From JACDBD01 sp050743385 (GTDB taxonomy: Bacteria; Actinomycetota; Acidimicrobiia; IMCC26256; JACDBD01), in the NCBI GenBank assembly GCA_050743385.1, contig JBOGFJ010000109.1, positions 1 to 8,207 on the forward strand: DNA of 8,207 nucleotides. The letters are read 5' to 3'. Every line of letters begins with the position of its first letter. Position 1 is the stretch's first letter. The notes beneath the pieces are model-generated. The model searched no databases. It saw only the letters and a list, made by a program, of their open reading frames with translations, and was not told the DNA's origin. Positions 1-6,211 of this stretch are shown piece after piece. The translations under genes were made by a program, and so were the position numbers.

Positions 1-67
1 AGCACCGGCAGCCGGCCCCGCCCGGCCGCCCCGGCCGCGCCAACAGCGCCGCCGCAAGCGCCGGTAA
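1..67 (+). CDS. Possible C-terminal tail of an upstream gene (partial)
   Basis: Reading from base 2, the sequence encodes an Ala/Pro/Arg-rich tail ending in PRPRQQRRRKRR and a TAA stop at 65-67. Such basic tails are common at the end of membrane proteins, and in many actinobacteria secD-secF lie just upstream of rel, so this could be the cytosolic end of SecF. No domain is visible. The first frame is also open, to a TAG at 127-129, so the reading frame itself is uncertain. The SecF identity is an inference from gene order only. Confidence 0.3.
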   Translation, partial: APAAGPARPPRPRQQRRRKRR

Positions 68-126
68 CGGGAGCGGCGAGCGTTCCGGAGGTCGGCGGGA
101 GGTCCTGCCGCCGAGCGACTGCGACC

Positions 127-132
127 TAGAAT
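127..132 (+). promoter_or_regulatory. Candidate -10 element of rel (TAGAAT)
   Basis: TAGAAT matches the actinobacterial -10 pattern TANNNT and ends nine bases before the GTG start at 142. That would put the transcription start at or just before the start codon and give a leaderless or nearly leaderless mRNA. No convincing -35 hexamer is seen. The purine-rich stretches GGAGG (87-91) and GGGAGG (97-102) are about 40 bases from the GTG, too far to serve as its ribosome-binding site. Confidence 0.5.
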
Positions 133-141
133 GGTGGCCTG

Positions 142-2385
142 GTGAGCACCACCGAGCCGCGCGTCGAGCTCCGCCCCGATCGGCGCTCGGTGCTGCCATG
201 GCGCCGCCACCACGTCGACGTCGAGGTCGCGCCCCTGGTGGCGGCGTTCCGCGACCGCCACCGCCGGGCCGACACCCAGCTCATCGAGCAGGCGTTCGCG
301 GTCGCCCGCGCCGCCCACGCCGAGCAGGTGCGCCGCTCCGGTGAGCCCTACATCGCCCACCCGCTCGGCGTTGCGATGATTCTCGCCGACCTCGGCCTCG
401 ACGACGTCACCATCGCCGCCGCCCTGCTCCACGACGCGGTCGAGGACACCGCGCTCACCGGCCCCGACCTCGAGGAGCGCTTCGGCGCCGACGTGGCCGC
501 CATCGTCGACGGGGTCACCAAGCTCGACCGCCTCCAGTTCGACACCAAGGAAGAGCAGCAGGCTGCGACCCTCCGCAAGATGCTGGTGGCGATGGCGAAG
601 GACATCCGTGTCCTGCTCATCAAGCTCGCCGACCGCCTGCACAACATGCGCACGATCGCGTCGCTGCCCGAGGCCAAGCAGGAGCGCATCGCCCAGGAGA
701 CACTCGACATCTACACGCCGCTCGCACACCGGCTCGGCATCGGCGACGTGAAATGGCAACTCGAAGACCTCGCGTTCGCGGTGCTCCACCCGAAGCGGTA
801 CGCCGAGATCGAGCAGATGGTCGCAACCCAGTCACCGGAGCGCGACCAGTACCTCGCCGGTGTGGTGAGGGAGCTGCGCGTGCGTCTCGCCGAGCTCGGG
901 ATCACGGCCGAGGTGAGCGGGCGCCCGAAGCACTACTGGTCGATCTACGAGAAGATGATCGTGCGGGGCAAGGGCTTCGACGAGGTACAAGACCTCGTCG
1001 GCGTGCGCGTCATCGTCGACTCGGTGAAGGACTGCTACGGCGCGCTCGGGTCGATCCACGCGATGTGGCGGCCGGTGCAGGGACGGTTCAAGGACTACAT
1101 CGCGATGCCCAAGTTCAACCTCTACCAGTCACTGCACACGACCGTCGTGGGACCGGAGGGCAACCCAGTCGAGGTCCAGATCCGCACGGAGGAGATGCAC
1201 CGGCGCGCCGAGGTCGGGATCGCCGCCCACTGGGGCTACAAGGAGCAGAGCTCGCCCACCGAAGACCTGGCTTGGCTCCAGCGGATGGTCGACTGGCAAC
1301 AGGAGACCTCCGATCCCTCGGAGTTCATGGAGTCATTGAAGATCGACCTCGAGCAGGACGAGGTCTTCGTCTTCACCCCGAAGGGCAAGGTCATCACGCT
1401 CCCTACGGGCGCCACTGCGATCGACTTCGCGTACGCGATCCACACGGAGGTCGGTCACCGCTGCATCGGAGCCCGCGTGAACGGCCGATTGGTACCGCTC
1501 GACTCCGCGCTGGCATCGGGCGACACCGTCGAGATCTTCACGAGCAAGGTGGCGGGAGCCGGGCCGAGCCGCGACTGGCTCCAGTTCGTGCAGACGCCGC
1601 GCGCCCGATCGAAGATCCGCCAGTGGTTCTCACGCGAGCGGCGTGAGGACGCGATCGAGACCGGTCGCGACGAGCTGAGCAAGGCGCTCCGCAAGGAGGG
1701 GCTCCCGGTCCAGAAGCTGTCCGGATCGGCTTCGCTGGCGGCGGTCGCCGACGCGATGAGCTACGCCGATCTTGATGCTCTCCATGCCGCCATCGGCGAG
1801 GGCCACGTGTCGCCGCGCACGGTTGTGCAGCGCGTGCAGCGCGAGCTGCGTGGCGGCGAGGACCAGCTGCCGGTAACGGTGCGGCGTCCGCCGAAGGCGC
1901 TGCGCGCGCGGCGCACGGTAGGGGTGCACGTGGAGGGCCTCGACGACGTGATGGTGCGGCTGTCGCGGTGCTGTACGCCGGTGCCGGGCGACGAGATCAT
2001 GGGGTTCGTGACGCGGGGTCGGGGAGTCTCGGTGCACCGCACCGATTGTGCCAACGCCTCCGGCCTCGCGAGCCAGGCCCAGCGCCTGATCGAGGTGGAG
2101 TGGGACCACGACCAGCCCGCGACCTACGTGGTGTCGGTGGAGGTGGAGGCGCTCGACCGGTCCAAGTTGCTCCGTGACGTCGCCCAGGTGCTCTCCGACC
2201 ACCATGTCAACATCCTGTCGTGCACCACGCAGACGTCGAGTGACCGGGTGGCGAAGCTCCGTTTCGACTTCGAGCTCGCCGACCCGAGCCACCTCGACTC
2301 GATCGTCAAGGCCATCAAGCGGGTCGACCTCGTGTACGACGCGTACCGGGTGCTGCCGGGGAAGGCGACGGCGGGGGCCTCGTAG
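142..2385 (+). CDS. relA: Bifunctional (p)ppGpp synthetase/hydrolase (Rel/RSH)
   Basis: This enzyme makes and degrades (p)ppGpp, the alarmone of the stringent response, from GTP/GDP and ATP. The 747 residues show the full long-RSH layout. The HD hydrolase domain covers about 45-200, with H73, the pair H97-D98 in LLHDAVEDT, and LADRLHNMR at 162-170. The synthetase domain covers about 255-370, with GRPKHYWSIYEKM and EVQIRT. A TGS domain lies at about 405-467. The zinc-finger region at about 600-640 has C610, C611, H632 and C636, and an ACT domain covers about 660-737. The synthetase loop reads RFKD (315-318), the RXKD form of bifunctional enzymes rather than the EXDD form of synthesis-only RelA. 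The intact HD motifs agree that hydrolase activity is kept. The GTG start is chosen because it follows a -10-like hexamer and the downstream domains are complete. The next gene, hisS, starts 53 bases after the stop, apparently from its own promoter. Confidence 0.97.
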   Translation: MSTTEPRVELRPDRRSVLPWRRHHVDVEVAPLVAAFRDRHRRADTQLIEQAFAVARAAHAEQVRRSGEPYIAHPLGVAMILADLGLDDVTIAAALLHDAVEDTALTGPDLEERFGADVAAIVDGVTKLDRLQFDTKEEQQAATLRKMLVAMAKDIRVLLIKLADRLHNMRTIASLPEAKQERIAQETLDIYTPLAHRLGIGDVKWQLEDLAFAVLHPKRYAEIEQMVATQSPERDQYLAGVVRELRVRLAELGITAEVSGRPKHYWSIYEKMIVRGKGFDEVQDLVGVRVIVDSVKDCYGALGSIHAMWRPVQGRFKDYIAMPKFNLYQSLHTTVVGPEGNPVEVQIRTEEMHRRAEVGIAAHWGYKEQSSPTEDLAWLQRMVDWQQETSDPSEFMESLKIDLEQDEVFVFTPKGKVITLPTGATAIDFAYAIHTEVGHRCIGARVNGRLVPLDSALASGDTVEIFTSKVAGAGPSRDWLQFVQTPRARSKIRQWFSRERREDAIETGRDELSKALRKEGLPVQKLSGSASLAAVADAMSYADLDALHAAIGEGHVSPRTVVQRVQRELRGGEDQLPVTVRRPPKALRARRTVGVHVEGLDDVMVRLSRCCTPVPGDEIMGFVTRGRGVSVHRTDCANASGLASQAQRLIEVEWDHDQPATYVVSVEVEALDRSKLLRDVAQVLSDHHVNILSCTTQTSSDRVAKLRFDFELADPSHLDSIVKAIKRVDLVYDAYRVLPGKATAGAS

Positions 2386-2403
2386 CGCAGCCGGTTTCTG
2401 CGC
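2385..2403 (+). terminator. Small hairpin at the 3' end of rel
   Basis: GCGCAG (2385-2390) and CTGCGC (2398-2403) form a 6-bp stem with a 7-base loop, beginning at the last base of the rel stop codon. No T-run follows, so it is not a classical intrinsic terminator. It could protect the 3' end or weakly attenuate transcription into hisS, or be chance in GC-rich DNA. Confidence 0.25.
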
Positions 2404-2426
2404 GGAGGCGGGCGCGACCGCCCCGG

Positions 2427-2432
2427 TACGAT
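2427..2432 (+). promoter_or_regulatory. Candidate -10 element of hisS (TACGAT)
   Basis: TACGAT fits TANNNT and ends six bases before the GTG at 2439, the spacing expected if transcription begins on the start codon itself. The only purine-rich stretch nearby, GGAGG at 2404-2408, is 30 bases from the GTG and cannot act as its Shine-Dalgarno. This supports a leaderless hisS transcript separate from rel. Confidence 0.55.
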
Positions 2433-2438
2433 GCCGCG

Positions 2439-3719
2439 GTGCCGCCCGAGACTCCCGACGTCTACCGCGCCCCTACGGGCACGCACGACCTCGTCCCACC
2501 CGAGTCCGATCGATGGATCGAGGTCGTGAGCCTGTTCGCGCGCCGGGCCGCTCGCTACGGCTACGGGCTGGTCGTGACGCCCGTGTTCGAGCACCGCGAG
2601 GTGCTCCAGCGCGTCGGCGAGTCGACCGACATCGTGCGCAAGGAGATGTACGAGTTCACCGACAAGGGTGACCGGCAGATGGCCCTGCGACCCGACGGCA
2701 CGACGCCGGTCGTGCGGGCGTACGTGCAGCACCGTCCAACGCCGCCGTGGAAGGTCTGGTACCTGGCGCCGCTGTTCCGGTACGAGCGACCGCAGAAGGG
2801 GCGGTACCGCCAGCACTGGCAGCTGGGCGCCGAGGTTCTCGGGGTCGACGATCCCGACGTCGACGTCGAGGTGATCTCGTTCGTGTCCGGGTTCCTCGGC
2901 GAGCTCGGGCTCCGCCGCTGGCGTCTCCTGCTGAACTCGATGGGCGACCCCGAGGGCCGGCGTGAGTACGTCGCGGTGCTGCGCGACTACCTCCTCGGCC
3001 ACGCCGGGCACCTCGGCCCCGATTTCACCGAGAGAGTCGAGGAGAACCCCCTGCGGATCCTCGACTCGAAGCGCGAAGACTGGGGCGATGTGATCGAGCG
3101 CGCCCCCCAGCTCACGGAGCATCTCGGTGAGGGTTCGCGCCGCCACTTCGAGGCCGTGCAGCGCGGGCTCGACGACGTCGGGATCGACTACGAGCTCGCA
3201 CCCCGCCTCGTGCGCGGCTTCGACTACTACACGAGCACGACGTTCGAGTTCGTGAGCGACGATCTCGACGCCGCCCAGAACGCGATCGCCGGTGGCGGGC
3301 GCTACGACCAGCTGGCCGAGGCGATGGGCGGGCCGCCCACCCCGGGGATCGGGTTCGGGCTGGGGATCGAGCGGCTGCTCGTGGTCGCCGACGCCGAGGG
3401 CGCGGTACCCGCCGGGCGGGCGCGCCTCGACGTGTTCGTCGTCGACGGGCTCGGTGGAGGGCGGGAGGCGCTCGTCTTGACGCATGAGCTGCGCCAAGCC
3501 GGGCTGCGCACCGACCGCGCCTACGGGGGCCGGTCGGTCAAGGCGCAGTTCAAGGTGGCGGACCGCTCGGACGCCGCGTATGCCGTCATGCTCGGGCGGG
3601 AGGAGCTCAGCCGTGACGCCGTCCGGGTCAAGAGTCTCCGCCGGAACGACCCCGAGACCGAGGTGCCGCGCGAGCAGCTGGCTGCGTGGCTGCGATCGAA
3701 GCGCGAGTTCGAACGATGA
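2439..3719 (+). CDS. hisS: Histidyl-tRNA synthetase (HisRS)
   Basis: A class II synthetase that charges tRNA(His) with histidine in the cytosol. The 426 residues match the usual bacterial length. Motif 2 lies at about 112-135 (FRYERPQKGRYRQ then QLGAEVLG). The HisRS-specific histidine-binding signature LVRGFDYYT is at 257-265, with catalytic-type Arg259. Motif 3 is at 303-314 (GIGFGLGIERLL). The C-terminal part (about 328-420) is the anticodon-binding domain, with AYGGRSVKAQFKVADR, which separates this from the shorter HisZ regulatory paralogue. Asp86 in LRPDGTT stands where many HisRS have Glu, and motif 2 reads RQHWQ where RQFHQ is common. Both are mild variants, and nothing suggests loss of function. 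The GTG start follows a -10-like hexamer; an ATG at 2431 is out of frame. The stop overlaps the start of aspS (ATGA), so the two synthetases are probably co-transcribed and translationally coupled. Confidence 0.97.
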   Translation: MPPETPDVYRAPTGTHDLVPPESDRWIEVVSLFARRAARYGYGLVVTPVFEHREVLQRVGESTDIVRKEMYEFTDKGDRQMALRPDGTTPVVRAYVQHRPTPPWKVWYLAPLFRYERPQKGRYRQHWQLGAEVLGVDDPDVDVEVISFVSGFLGELGLRRWRLLLNSMGDPEGRREYVAVLRDYLLGHAGHLGPDFTERVEENPLRILDSKREDWGDVIERAPQLTEHLGEGSRRHFEAVQRGLDDVGIDYELAPRLVRGFDYYTSTTFEFVSDDLDAAQNAIAGGGRYDQLAEAMGGPPTPGIGFGLGIERLLVVADAEGAVPAGRARLDVFVVDGLGGGREALVLTHELRQAGLRTDRAYGGRSVKAQFKVADRSDAAYAVMLGREELSRDAVRVKSLRRNDPETEVPREQLAAWLRSKREFER

Positions 3720-5467
3720 TGCGCACGCACCGGGCCGGTGAGCTCCGGTCGGAGCACGCCGGCGAGACCGTGGCGGTGTGCGGTTGGGTGGCGAGCCGCC
3801 GCGATCACGGCGGGGTCGTGTTCCTCGACGTGCGCGATGCCGCCGGGGTGGTGCAGGTCGTCGTCGACCCCGAGCAGCCCGGGGGCGAAGCCGCCCATGC
3901 GGTCCGGGGCGAGTTCGTGGTGCGGGTCGAGGGGGACGTACGGCGCCGGCCCGAGGGCACGGTCAATCCGGAGCTGCCGACCGGCGAGGTCGAGGTCGCG
4001 GCCGACCGGCTCGAGGTGCTGAGCGAAGCCGAGCCGCCACCGATTCCCGTCGACGGCCGCCAGGAGGCCGACGACCTGCTGCGCTACCGCTACCGCTATC
4101 TCGACCTGCGCAGCGACCGTCTCCAGCGCAACCTCCGCCGGCGGGCGGTCGTGAACCGGGTGCTGCGGCGGGTCATGGACGCGCACGGCTTCGTCGAGAT
4201 CGAGACGCCCGCGCTCATCGCGTCCACGCCCGAGGGGGCGCGCGATTTCGTCGTGCCGTCGCGCCTGCAGCCCGGCACGTTCTACGCGTTGCCGCAGAGC
4301 CCGCAGCTGTTCAAGCAGTTGCTGATGGTCGGCGGCATCGACCGGTACTACCAGATCGCCCGTTGTCTCCGCGACGAAGATCCCCGTGCCGACCGCCAGT
4401 TCGAGTTCATGCAACTCGACGTCGAGATGAGCTTCGCCGACGGCCAAGACGTCATCGCGGTTCTCGAGGAGGCTGCTGTGACCGCGGCCGAAGAGGCGAC
4501 CGGTGAGCTGCCGGGCGCGGTGGAGCGGATGACCTGGCACGACGCGATGGAGCGGTACGGCACCGACAAGCCCGACGTCCGCTTCGGGATGGAGCTCGTC
4601 GACGTCAGCGAGATGTTCGAGGCGACCGAGTTCCGCGCCTTCCAGGGGGCGTGCGTGAAGGCGATCCTCCTGAGCGGCGGGGGCGACATGACCCGTGCCG
4701 CCCTCGATCGTCTCGTCGACCGGGCGAAGCAGCTGGGAGCGGCCGGGCTGGTGTGGATGAAGGTCGGCGAGGCGGGTGCGCTGGAGTCGCCGATCGCGAA
4801 GTTCCTCTCGGAGGCCGAGCAGCTGGGTGTGATCGACGCGGTGGGCGCCGCGCCCGGTGACCTGATCCTCGTCGTGGCGGGGGAGCGGAGAGTCGCCAAC
4901 CGCGTGCTGGGTGCACTCCGTCTCGATCTCGGGCGGCCGGCTGTCGAGGAGGGCGGGCTGCGCTTCGTGTGGGTGGTCGAGTTCCCCCTGTTCGAGGGAC
5001 TGGACGACGACGGTCGACCGATCCCGGCCCACCACCCGTTCACGATGCCGCACGTCGACGACCTGGAGCTCCTGGCGTCGGGAGAGGCCGCGGAGCTGCT
5101 CGCCGTCCGGTCGCAGTCCTACGACCTGGTGCTCAACGGATGGGAGCTGGGGTCGGGGAGCGTGCGAATCCACGCTGCCTCCGTGCAGGAGCAGGTCTTC
5201 AGCGCGCTGGGGATCTCCCCCGAGGACGCGCGAGCCCGCTTCGGCTTCCTCCTCGACGCCTTCCGCTACGGCGCGCCGCCGCATGCCGGCTTCGCGATCG
5301 GCATCGACCGGTTCGCCGCGGTGCTCGCGGGGGAGGAGAACATCCGCGAGGTCACCGCCTTCCCCAAGACCCAGTCGGGCGCCGATCCCCTCACCGGCGC
5401 CCCGACCCCCCAGGACCCCGCCCAACTCGAAGAGCTCGAGCTGCAGGTGGTGCGCAAACCCGGCTGA
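3716..5467 (+). CDS. aspS: Aspartyl-tRNA synthetase, probably non-discriminating
   Basis: A class II synthetase of the bacterial AspRS type, 583 residues, close to the family norm of about 590. It has an N-terminal OB-fold anticodon-binding domain (about 1-105), a catalytic core with ALPQSPQLFKQLLM (191-204), motif 2 at about 216-235 (RDEDPRADRQ), the bacterial GAD insertion (about 275-415), and motif 3 at 519-533 (GAPPHAGFAIGIDRF). His31 (RRDHGG) and Gly81 (RPEG) match the residues linked to non-discriminating AspRS, for example in Pseudomonas aeruginosa; discriminating enzymes such as E. coli's have Leu and Lys there. It therefore probably charges both tRNA(Asp) and tRNA(Asn), with GatCAB converting Asp-tRNA(Asn). 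ATG 3716 is chosen because it makes an ATGA overlap with the hisS stop. ATG 3719 is an equal neighbour, and an in-frame GTG at 3686 is less likely. A large palindrome begins four bases after the stop. Confidence 0.96.
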   Translation: MMRTHRAGELRSEHAGETVAVCGWVASRRDHGGVVFLDVRDAAGVVQVVVDPEQPGGEAAHAVRGEFVVRVEGDVRRRPEGTVNPELPTGEVEVAADRLEVLSEAEPPPIPVDGRQEADDLLRYRYRYLDLRSDRLQRNLRRRAVVNRVLRRVMDAHGFVEIETPALIASTPEGARDFVVPSRLQPGTFYALPQSPQLFKQLLMVGGIDRYYQIARCLRDEDPRADRQFEFMQLDVEMSFADGQDVIAVLEEAAVTAAEEATGELPGAVERMTWHDAMERYGTDKPDVRFGMELVDVSEMFEATEFRAFQGACVKAILLSGGGDMTRAALDRLVDRAKQLGAAGLVWMKVGEAGALESPIAKFLSEAEQLGVIDAVGAAPGDLILVVAGERRVANRVLGALRLDLGRPAVEEGGLRFVWVVEFPLFEGLDDDGRPIPAHHPFTMPHVDDLELLASGEAAELLAVRSQSYDLVLNGWELGSGSVRIHAASVQEQVFSALGISPEDARARFGFLLDAFRYGAPPHAGFAIGIDRFAAVLAGEENIREVTAFPKTQSGADPLTGAPTPQDPAQLEELELQVVRKPG

Positions 5468-5471
5468 CACC

Positions 5472-5518
5472 GCGTTGGGTCGTTTTCGCGGTGCATGACC
5501 GCGTTTTCGACCCAACGC
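5472..5518. repeat. Left copy of a paired imperfect palindrome (T4/T4 internal loop)
   Basis: Outer arms GCGTTGGGTCG (5472-5482) and CGACCCAACGC (5508-5518) pair over 11 bp. Inside them is a TTTT/TTTT internal loop (5483-5486 and 5504-5507), then a perfect 6-bp inner stem CGCGGT/ACCGCG around the loop GCATG (5493-5497). It starts four bases after the aspS stop codon, so in RNA it could act as a 3'-end hairpin, but no T-run follows it. The same core recurs inverted at 6151-6195. Confidence 0.9.
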
Positions 5519-5542
5519 TGCATGGATGTCACACCCCGCTGG

Positions 5543-5548
5543 CACCCT
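5543..5548 (+). promoter_or_regulatory. Weak -10-like hexamer (CACCCT) before the nuclease remnant
   Basis: CACCCT ends six bases before ATG 5555. It resembles the TACCCT seen at alaS at nearly the same distance from the start, but it lacks the first T. It may be a degraded leaderless promoter of the decaying gene. Support is weak. Confidence 0.22.
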
Positions 5549-5554
5549 TGGGCG

Positions 5555-6176
5555 ATGCAGTTCGGTCAGGCCATCAGCCCGCTCGCGGCGCGCCAGCACG
5601 GGCTCGTGACCCTCGCGCAGGTCGAGCAGGTCGGCTTCGCTCGCCATCACGTCGAGGTCCAGCTCGAGCGAGGTCGGATGCGGCGGGTCCGCTCCGGTGT
5701 ATTCCGGGATCGCCACCGACTTCGCTCGCCGGGAGCTCCATCTCACGCTTCCACAGCTCCAGCGCTGCGTCGCCGGCCTCTCCCCGGCGCCGGGCCGGAA
5801 GCCCACCCGGATCCACGCGGTGCTGCGCGCCCGCCTCGAGCACCACGACGAGAGCGAGAGCGGGCTCGAGATGCGGGTGCTGCAGGCGATCGTCGCCGCC
5901 GGCCTCCCCGAGCCGGTCCAGCAGCACTGGGTCGACGTCGGCAGCCGGTGGCGCCGGATCGACCTCGCCTACCCCGAGCTGAAGCTGGCCATCGAAGTCG
6001 ACGGCTTCGGCCCTCACAGCCACCGCAGTGCATTCGACGCCGACCGTGCGCGCGACAACGAGCTCGAGATCATCGACTGGGATCGCTTGCATTTCACGTC
6101 GGCCTTCACCGACAAGCAGATCGCCGACACGGTGGCCGCCAAGCTCGCGGCGTTGGGTCGAAAAGTCGGTGCATGA
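5555..6176 (+). pseudogene. Disrupted AbiEi-like / DUF559 (Vsr-like) nuclease gene
   Basis: The gene is in two frames. The first, 5555 to about 5703, encodes about 49 residues (SPLAARQHGLVTLAQVEQVG ... RMRRVRSGVF) resembling the winged-helix N-terminus of AbiEi-like antitoxin/DUF559 proteins. The second, 5697-6176, encodes a DUF559 C-terminal nuclease domain related to the Vsr/PD-(D/E)xK fold. Counting from GTG 5697, likely active-site residues are present: E58 (SGLE), D89 (RRIDLAYP), E100 and D102 (IEVDG), and DRARD at 117-120+. Joined, they give about 205 residues, whereas proteins of this architecture are usually near 280-320. So roughly 80-100 middle residues appear lost, together with a frame change near 5700. 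The nuclease part could still be translated from GTG 5697, but no ribosome-binding site is seen there. The last codons and the TGA stop lie inside the right palindrome. Family DUF559 proteins have no settled function; restriction, repair or mobility roles are guesses. Confidence 0.7.
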
Positions 6177-6197
6177 CCGCGAAAACGACCCAACGCC
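6149..6197. repeat. Right copy of the paired imperfect palindrome (A4/A4 internal loop)
   Basis: Outer arms GGCGTTGGGTCG (6149-6160) and CGACCCAACGCC (6186-6197) pair over 12 bp. The internal loop is AAAA/AAAA (6161-6164 and 6182-6185). The inner stem GTCGGT/ACCGCG keeps four pairs and two mismatches around loop GCATG (6171-6175). Reverse-complemented, its 45-base core matches the left copy at 38 of 45 positions; in direct orientation it matches at 35, so the A4/T4 tracts set the inverted orientation. It contains the stop codon (6174-6176) of the nuclease frame and ends one base before the candidate rarA -10. Confidence 0.9.
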
Positions 6198-6198
6198 G

Positions 6199-6204
6199 TA
6201 GCAT
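6199..6204 (+). promoter_or_regulatory. Candidate -10 element of rarA (TAGCAT)
   Basis: TAGCAT fits TANNNT and ends seven bases before ATG 6212, consistent with a leaderless transcript. No Shine-Dalgarno is present in the intervening CGTCCGG. The -35 zone would fall inside the right palindrome (about 6176-6181), so the repeat supplies the upstream half of this promoter. Confidence 0.5.
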
Positions 6205-6211
6205 CGTCCGG

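Larger units (their letters stand above)
5472..6197. mobile_element. Candidate palindrome-bounded cassette carrying a DUF559 nuclease gene
   Basis: This 726-base interval sits exactly between the aspS stop and the rarA promoter. Both ends are imperfect palindromes sharing a 45-base core, placed as inverted copies (38 of 45 positions agree when one is reverse-complemented). Its only gene is a broken DUF559/AbiEi-like nuclease. Removing the interval would leave aspS and rarA 21 bases apart, as expected for the ancestral arrangement. No transposase and no clear target-site duplication is visible. If mobile, it would be non-autonomous or rely on the nuclease. That it moves is an inference; the paired inverted repeats are seen directly. 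Confidence 0.42.

Noticed and set aside
131..145. Five-codon upstream open frame (ATG GTG GCC TGG TGA) whose stop overlaps the rel GTG start
   Set aside because: Its ATG overlaps the TAGAAT hexamer and would not be in a transcript starting at that promoter. It would matter only for read-through mRNA, and it has no ribosome-binding site at a suitable distance.
2124..3497. A 457-codon open frame on the - strand over rel and hisS
   Set aside because: It is antisense to confidently identified genes, with no recognisable motif; it is a GC-bias shadow.
3521..5806. A 761-codon open frame on the - strand across hisS, aspS and the nuclease remnant
   Set aside because: It lies antisense to well-conserved synthetase genes, has a low-complexity Arg/His/Leu/Glu-rich product without recognisable domains, and is expected from codon third-position GC bias.
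4969..5982. A + strand frame overlapping the end of aspS and the nuclease region
   Set aside because: It is Arg/Pro/Ala-rich, out of frame with both recognised genes, and without motifs.
5495..6211. Apparent fusion of a nuclease-like N-terminus to RarA, because the frame is open from 5495 to 7564
   Set aside because: Between about 5705 and 6211 this frame is an Arg/Pro-rich shadow of the DUF559 domain read in another frame. RarA has its own normal N-terminus, start and promoter-like hexamer at 6199-6212.
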